NCBI RefSeq assembly: GCF_030658505.1
Contig: NZ_JAUTXR010000195.1
Coordinates: 1-64,000, forward strand
From: Stenotrophomonas raiganjensis (SeqCode)
GTDB lineage: Bacteria; Pseudomonadota; Gammaproteobacteria; Xanthomonadales; Xanthomonadaceae
Direction of reading: 5' to 3'
DNA: 64,000 nt
The notes below the pieces were generated by a model, which saw nothing but the letters and a program-made list of their open reading frames with translations, was not told the DNA's origin and did not search any database. How positions within the stretch are numbered: position 1 is the stretch's first letter; the number at the start of each line of letters is the position of its first letter. The position numbers and the translations under genes are program-made. Below are positions 61,001-64,000 of the stretch, piece after piece.

Positions 61001-64000
61001 GCCGGTCCGGTGGCGATCGACATCGGCGGATGTGCGCCGAACTGTAGCGGGCAGACCCGGCTGCTGTCGGCAGGCAGCATCAATGTGGTCACAGATGGCG
61101 CCCTGAATATTGGCGACGCGGTGAGCTATGGCACGCGCCAGCTCGGGCTGGGCATGTCGGCACTCAATCTCGGCAGCGCCGAAGCCATTGCGGCAGCTAA
61201 GGCAGCTGGTGGCCTGCCGGTCGGCATGACCATGAACCAGGAGGTGCTGCAGCGACTGCTGCGCGGAAACACCGCTACCGGCGCGCCGGCGCTGGAGGCC
61301 CTCAGCTTGACCGCGCGCGATGCCATCAACGTCTTCGGCAGCGTGGACCTGGACACACGTGAGGGCGCCACCGGACGCAGCAGCCTGCGCAGCCTGGTGC
61401 TGGGCGCACCAGCCATTCACGGTTACGGCACCGCTACCGATCGGGCACGCATCTTTGCCGATACGCTGGTCTGGGACGGTACGCTGGCCGGCACCACATT
61501 GGCCGGCGGTGAGCAGACCCAACCGGCCGGCGAGGCGATGGTGGGCCGGCTTGGCCAAGGGCAGCTGGAAATCAATGCACGGGTGCTGGAGCTGGGGCGT
61601 GCGCCCTTCACCCGGCCCAGTTCGTCGGTGGCGGCGGATCGCCAGGTGCTCGGCTTCGCCGGCGTCACGCTGGCAGCGTCGGATCGCATGTTGTTCTCGG
61701 GCAAGGGCAGCCTGGACGTCTTCCAGCGGCAGGGCGACTACGTGGCAGGCAGCGGCTGGCAATTCAGTGGCGGCGCGCTGGATATCGTTACCCCGCTGCT
61801 GACCGGCAGCGCGGGCGCGCAGCTGGCAATCCGCAATGGCGGTACGGTGCAGGTGCGCGGTGCTGCGGCAACTGCGGGCAGCGATGCGTTGGGTGCGGAG
61901 TTGTCCATCATGGCCGAACGCGTTGTGATCGACAGCCGGGTGGCACTGGCATCCGGCCGGTTCGAAGCCAATGCCCGCCAGGGCGTCGCGCTTGGCAGCA
62001 ATGCGGTGCTGGATATGGCCGGCCGCAAGGTCAGCCTGTTCGACGTAGACAAGTACAGCTGGGGCGGTGACGTGGCGCTGTCGAGCCGCGAAGGTGACAT
62101 CGCTGCCGACGCGGCGTCGCGCATCGATCTTTCCGCCCGCAACAACCGCGGCGGCCGCTTGACGGTCGCTGCGCTGGGCCCGCAGGGCGGCCGTGTAGAT
62201 CTGGCAGGTACGTTGCTTGGCGGAGCCAGTGGCCGCTACGACGCCGGTGGCACTGAAGTGCCCTTCGACGGTGGCGAACTGGTGGTGCGCGCACGGCAGC
62301 TGCAGGACTTCTCCGGATTGAATACACGGCTTACCGCCGGTGGCATTACCGGTGGCCGGACCTTCCAGTTGAGCGAAGGCGACCTGGTGATCGGCGATGA
62401 AGTGAAGGCACGCAACGTTGATATCAGCGTCGATGGCGGCAGCCTGCTCGTCAATGGCCGCATTGATGCCAGTGGCGAACAGGTCGGCAGCATCCGCCTG
62501 TCCGCACGCGATGTGTTGCGTATCGACGGCACATTGGACGCGCATGGCAGCGCCTTGCGCGTCGATAGTTACGGCAAGATCATCGACAGTCCGAACCGGG
62601 CGATGATCGAACTGACCTCGGCCAGTGGCAGCCTGCAGCTGGGCGCGACTTCATCGATGGACCTGCGCGCTGGCACCTCGGTGGCCACGGGTAGCAGCCC
62701 TGGCCAGAACGATGGCCGCGCACGCGGCAGCGTCAAGCTCAACGTGCCACGCGTGGGCAGCAGCGACGCTGCGATTGACGTGGCCAGCGGACTCCGCATC
62801 GCCGGTGCCGCCGATCTCCAGGTCAACGCCTTCCGCAGCTATGATTCGGCGCCGTTGGCAAGCGCTCCGGACGTGCATGGCCATCGTCCGCAGGTAATCA
62901 ACCAGCATTGGCTGGACACGGTTGTGGACCCGGACAACAGCCAGTGGATGAATGCCGCACTGGCCAATGCGGGATTGCAGCAGCGCACTGCCGCACTGGG
63001 CAGCTACCGCCTGCGCCCCGGCGTGCAGATTGTGGCGCGGACCAGCAGTGACAACCCGCGTGGCGATCTGGTCGTGGCCGGGGATATCGATCTGTCCGGC
63101 TACCGCTACGGGCCGCAGTCGAACCGGGCCGATCCAGCGCGCCGTGGCTTCGGTGAATCGGCAGCGCTGGTGCTGCGCGCCGAAGGCGATATCAACGTCT
63201 ACGGCAGCATCAACGACGGTTTCGCGCCGCCACCTGCCAACCCGGATGAAGATGGCTGGGTGCTGCTGGAAGGGCGGAGCGCGGGCTCGCCGAACACCGC
63301 ATTTGGTGGCGATCTGATCGTGCCTGGCGAGGGCGTCAAGCTCCAGATCGGCACTGAGTTCCGCGCGGGTGTGACACTGAATTACGCCCTGCCGTTCCAG
63401 GCGCTGACCTTGCCGTCCGGAACGGTGCTGCCGGTGGCCATGACGCTGTCGGCGGAGCTCACGCTGCCTGCCGGGACTGTGCTGGGGGCGGCGGTGACCA
63501 CCGATGGCGGCCAGGTACTGGCAGCAGGCACTGTGCTGGCCCAGGCGCTCACCCTGCAGGCAGGCGCACGGCTGGGCGCCGGCTTCCGCCTGCGCAGTCC
63601 GGCACCGGTGGCCGCCCAGGTATGGCCTGCTGGAGTGGCGTTGCCGATGGTGATGCGGCTCTCCGGTGGACTGGATCTGCATGCCGGCGCCATCATCCCC
63701 TCAATGACCAAGGTGGAACTGGCCGGCGACGCTCCGGTGAAGCTCCGGGTGGCCGACGCCAGCGGCCGGCAGGGGCGCAATTGGGCATTGGCCGCAATGC
63801 TGCCCGAAGGCACCACGTCATGGGACCTGACTGCGGTGGCCGGTGCAGATACGGCGTCTGCCGATCCGCGCGCGCGCCGTTGGGGCAGTAACGGCAGCAT
63901 CGTGCTCGCTGACAGCCACTACAGCACCATCGGTACGGTGACCACCACGTCGGAATGGAAAGGCGATCGTGTCGTCAACCTGGAGGGGTCGCTGTTCTGG
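55058..64000 (+). CDS. Giant filamentous-haemagglutinin-type exoprotein, 3' end outside window (>2,981 aa)
   Basis: The frame stays open from 55058 to the window end. A long Ala-rich signal peptide (about 1-39, cut near ASQAQ) is followed by about 110 residues rich in Gln and Ala. The TPS/haemagglutination-activity domain then begins near residue 152: VLVNIEQTADQAILNWETFN, FLQNPDWAVLNRV, GQLKANGTVFVANRNGVVFG. Thousands of residues of beta-helix-like repeats follow (VDVSGA, LSVSAGG-like patterns), interrupted by LPSGTVLPVAMTLSAELTLP near the end. Such proteins are exported by a TpsB outer-membrane pore, to be expected downstream. The role would be adhesion, biofilm or competition. The C-terminal effector cannot be seen. 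Confidence 0.85.
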   Translation, partial: MSHPHSPTARFPAALWRSHPMAWAVAVALGSVVAPASQAQQAFSPGWFAERGAAQGAAAQSGRMPNGVPIQFQLPAQQQDAARQKLQQSIDNLGTAAQAIALQQRLQEQARQARREAGFVIADGLGKDGLKVDENPLTRGWINAREAIQSQAGDGRVLVNIEQTADQAILNWETFNIGGNTTLNFLQNPDWAVLNRVNDPAARPSQILGQLKANGTVFVANRNGVVFGNNSQVNVRNLVAAAARISDAQFREHGLYSADANTSALTDAVGKVMVERGARIATHEPTTATRGGGYVLLAGHSVENAGQIETRKGQAQLAAGDSFVIRRGMGTAQNTASTTRGNEIAPRFIADSTAGGVRNGGLIQAREGDITLAGRTVEQAGVAVATTTLNQRGTVHLLNSASDAVGNVTLASGSTTAVLLEDDGKSTALDSQRDALIKESTEQDKLRGSSNSGTFDNLSRLQDRREQSRIEVVSGGDVNFQAGALAVATGGQVIADASRRSYLDDGARVDVSGAVGVQVAMESNNVKVKVQGNELRDSPDNRDSGKLISSEVWIDRRQLTEVAAGTGGYEGTRWYAGGGLLEVGGYLDNQGHSISEWAAQGGTVQLAGKEVVSHAGSRINLAGGSLDVQSGVVQQSWLRGRDGQLYRLDAAPAEMLYDGLYQGYEVKQERWGVTESFRNPLVAPTQRFDNGYTVGRDAGRLLISAPTAVLQGQVDTVAFQGQQQTRRPDQGQDGYAQAQTAAARNAQLWLGRFDNNGRSAVFDSQIRIGAFQADTRSWTLQAPIGDTQRNTVWLDSEVLSAQRWGQVDIASAGRIDLDGTLRLQEGGRLGLTASRVSFGGTVQIAGGQVEAGNLLPALGGPTALLRSGRGAVDVAAGARIDLGGSWSNALAAPDGDPAQAWIDGGQMRLNSSHDIRVGEGAAILVDAGGAIDASGKGRVGKGGSVSLLAASTEVATDGSGRIRIGDGARFSALGNGSGNFTLATGGAVSIGALGTDASAASLRLQAALFRSGFARYDIAGHNGLTVEDGTQLKVERPALRLAEGAQQALAREQGVQAWTPSLYEADPASGRVSQRGGASLALRAGHLLSTADLRVGKGARIEVDAGQSIELFSAGNLNVAGSLKAAGGRIRLDEAFDPTGVRGDQRRERRWTIAEGALLDVSGDSVSLPDARRTLRGQVRKGGTIEIGGALDWEDQDNVRHLPPDTFVVVERGARLDASGASALLDIDGSGRTRVDSDGGSIVLRAGNALYLQGDLDAAAGGDGARGGTLGVAFGGGTYSRTAEGKDVLAPRVIALTQHAAQEADLPARLEYGHAALSVEQVEAGGFDHLALFGDIRAQGDVNLRMDQSLRIQGLNERYLGLVPGNGEGGGLQLAAPYVRLAQGRWWQPAGEGTLRPLEAAFDSGRQHRLEVGADLIDLRDVTWLAGFDQVALRSSGDIRMLAPVASSSLESTLASPGSIDISAARLYPAARAKGRIVAGVSDIGPSRGPFWRNPDAVLRIHGIAGGAQPTPDSAFGSLELVAATVVQGGNVQAPWGRVQLGGREFNADVAGRVALLAGSVTSVSGAGLQLPFGGTVDGVGWRRNGADFDVLGPGSTNIPIGIDIVANAFDGAAGSMLDVSGGGELSGAAFVAGRGGSVDILRHALADANPRYRFSGSDNAVYAIMPGRSGTQAPQAIAEGSADPRIGQQIVIPAGVPGLPEGTYTLLPSSYALQKGAFRVEVGTESAVGSRQAVATGTGSWRVSGHQAQSLGGGVSPLLTDLVLTPADVVRRHASYNETDYSAFVQGVAERRGEALRWRPTDAGNLNLVLGDGAGRSSVPATIFQGMSRFNAGSDDGRGGMLSVNLLASNGRLLEIASEGGSADTARGATLLDTALNAFRPGTMLIGGVLRRDATTYSLEGSAQHIVVRSGVNLTAQEVLLSAAFGGKGILVEQGASIDTLTGADPSRLAQPTAPYLVSGGLLAVSNQRLTALSAQGGSAAGPVAIDIGGCAPNCSGQTRLLSAGSINVVTDGALNIGDAVSYGTRQLGLGMSALNLGSAEAIAAAKAAGGLPVGMTMNQEVLQRLLRGNTATGAPALEALSLTARDAINVFGSVDLDTREGATGRSSLRSLVLGAPAIHGYGTATDRARIFADTLVWDGTLAGTTLAGGEQTQPAGEAMVGRLGQGQLEINARVLELGRAPFTRPSSSVAADRQVLGFAGVTLAASDRMLFSGKGSLDVFQRQGDYVAGSGWQFSGGALDIVTPLLTGSAGAQLAIRNGGTVQVRGAAATAGSDALGAELSIMAERVVIDSRVALASGRFEANARQGVALGSNAVLDMAGRKVSLFDVDKYSWGGDVALSSREGDIAADAASRIDLSARNNRGGRLTVAALGPQGGRVDLAGTLLGGASGRYDAGGTEVPFDGGELVVRARQLQDFSGLNTRLTAGGITGGRTFQLSEGDLVIGDEVKARNVDISVDGGSLLVNGRIDASGEQVGSIRLSARDVLRIDGTLDAHGSALRVDSYGKIIDSPNRAMIELTSASGSLQLGATSSMDLRAGTSVATGSSPGQNDGRARGSVKLNVPRVGSSDAAIDVASGLRIAGAADLQVNAFRSYDSAPLASAPDVHGHRPQVINQHWLDTVVDPDNSQWMNAALANAGLQQRTAALGSYRLRPGVQIVARTSSDNPRGDLVVAGDIDLSGYRYGPQSNRADPARRGFGESAALVLRAEGDINVYGSINDGFAPPPANPDEDGWVLLEGRSAGSPNTAFGGDLIVPGEGVKLQIGTEFRAGVTLNYALPFQALTLPSGTVLPVAMTLSAELTLPAGTVLGAAVTTDGGQVLAAGTVLAQALTLQAGARLGAGFRLRSPAPVAAQVWPAGVALPMVMRLSGGLDLHAGAIIPSMTKVELAGDAPVKLRVADASGRQGRNWALAAMLPEGTTSWDLTAVAGADTASADPRARRWGSNGSIVLADSHYSTIGTVTTTSEWKGDRVVNLEGSLFW

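Noticed and set aside
60869..62545. Long minus-strand open frames inside the exoprotein gene (also 55277-56899, 58151-59281)
   Set aside because: They are shadows of the repetitive coding strand, without domains. The plus-strand frame stays open over 2,981 codons and has clear TPS motifs.
1..64000. tRNA, rRNA, CRISPR array, prophage or intact IS element
   Set aside because: I looked for clover-leaf, regular spacer-repeat and transposase or integrase signals and found none that I can support. The only repeats are short REP hairpins.

Overview
The window looks like chromosomal DNA of the Stenotrophomonas maltophilia complex (Xanthomonadaceae). It is GC-rich and tightly packed, with many ATGA or GTGA stop/start overlaps. 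Intergenic gaps carry GTAG-headed hairpin repeats that match the SMAG REP family of this genus. I see no tRNA, rRNA, CRISPR array, prophage or intact insertion sequence.

Region 1 (1-3.7 kb): a thioredoxin-fold lipoprotein, a GNAT acetyltransferase, a luciferase-like oxidoreductase and a DUF3817 membrane protein. Region 2 (3.7-13.4 kb): a seven-gene catecholate siderophore operon, entS-entC-entE-entB-ArCP-entF-entA, with every junction overlapping. EntC, the isochorismatase and EntA should make 2,3-dihydroxybenzoate. EntE loads it on a free-standing aryl carrier protein, EntF condenses it with serine, and EntS exports the product. Fur-box-like sequences lie in front. The E. coli-type EntB fusion is here two genes. 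Region 3 (13.5-17.4 kb): a TonB-dependent receptor and a phytase-like secreted protein in one operon, with a Pho-box-like site upstream. Region 4 (17.6-21.5 kb): DUF3348, a MotA/ExbB-like DUF802 protein with a very long helical tail, a MotB/OmpA-like protein and DUF2894. This looks like an ion-driven envelope motor of unknown purpose.

Region 5 (21.7-29.0 kb): an M14 peptidase, then a response regulator-histidine kinase-dgkA-eptA series (lipid A phosphoethanolamine modification and recycling of its diacylglycerol by-product), then small envelope or hypothetical proteins. Region 6 (29.5-37.5 kb): molybdenum metabolism, with a probable Moco riboswitch, moaA, a moaC-moaB fusion, moeA, moaD, moaE, mobA, a small unknown, an FNR-type regulator and modABC. 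No molybdoenzyme is in the window. Region 7 (37.6-39.6 kb): a PAS protein and a diflavin reductase, translationally coupled, behind a near-ideal FNR box that the neighbouring regulator could bind. Region 8 (39.7-41.3 kb): azlCD and a divergent Lrp-family regulator.

Region 9 (41.6-64 kb): an STN/TonB-C protein, an ECF sigma factor and a FecR anti-sigma factor without a receptor gene; two paralogous proteins with Phd/YefM-like N-termini and transposase-like C-termini; a reduced type II secretion operon (gspG, K, L, M, D, E, F); a secreted PstS-like phosphate-binding protein; and the first 2,981 codons of a giant filamentous-haemagglutinin-type exoprotein that runs off the window. Regions 4 and 9 hold the least explained biology.
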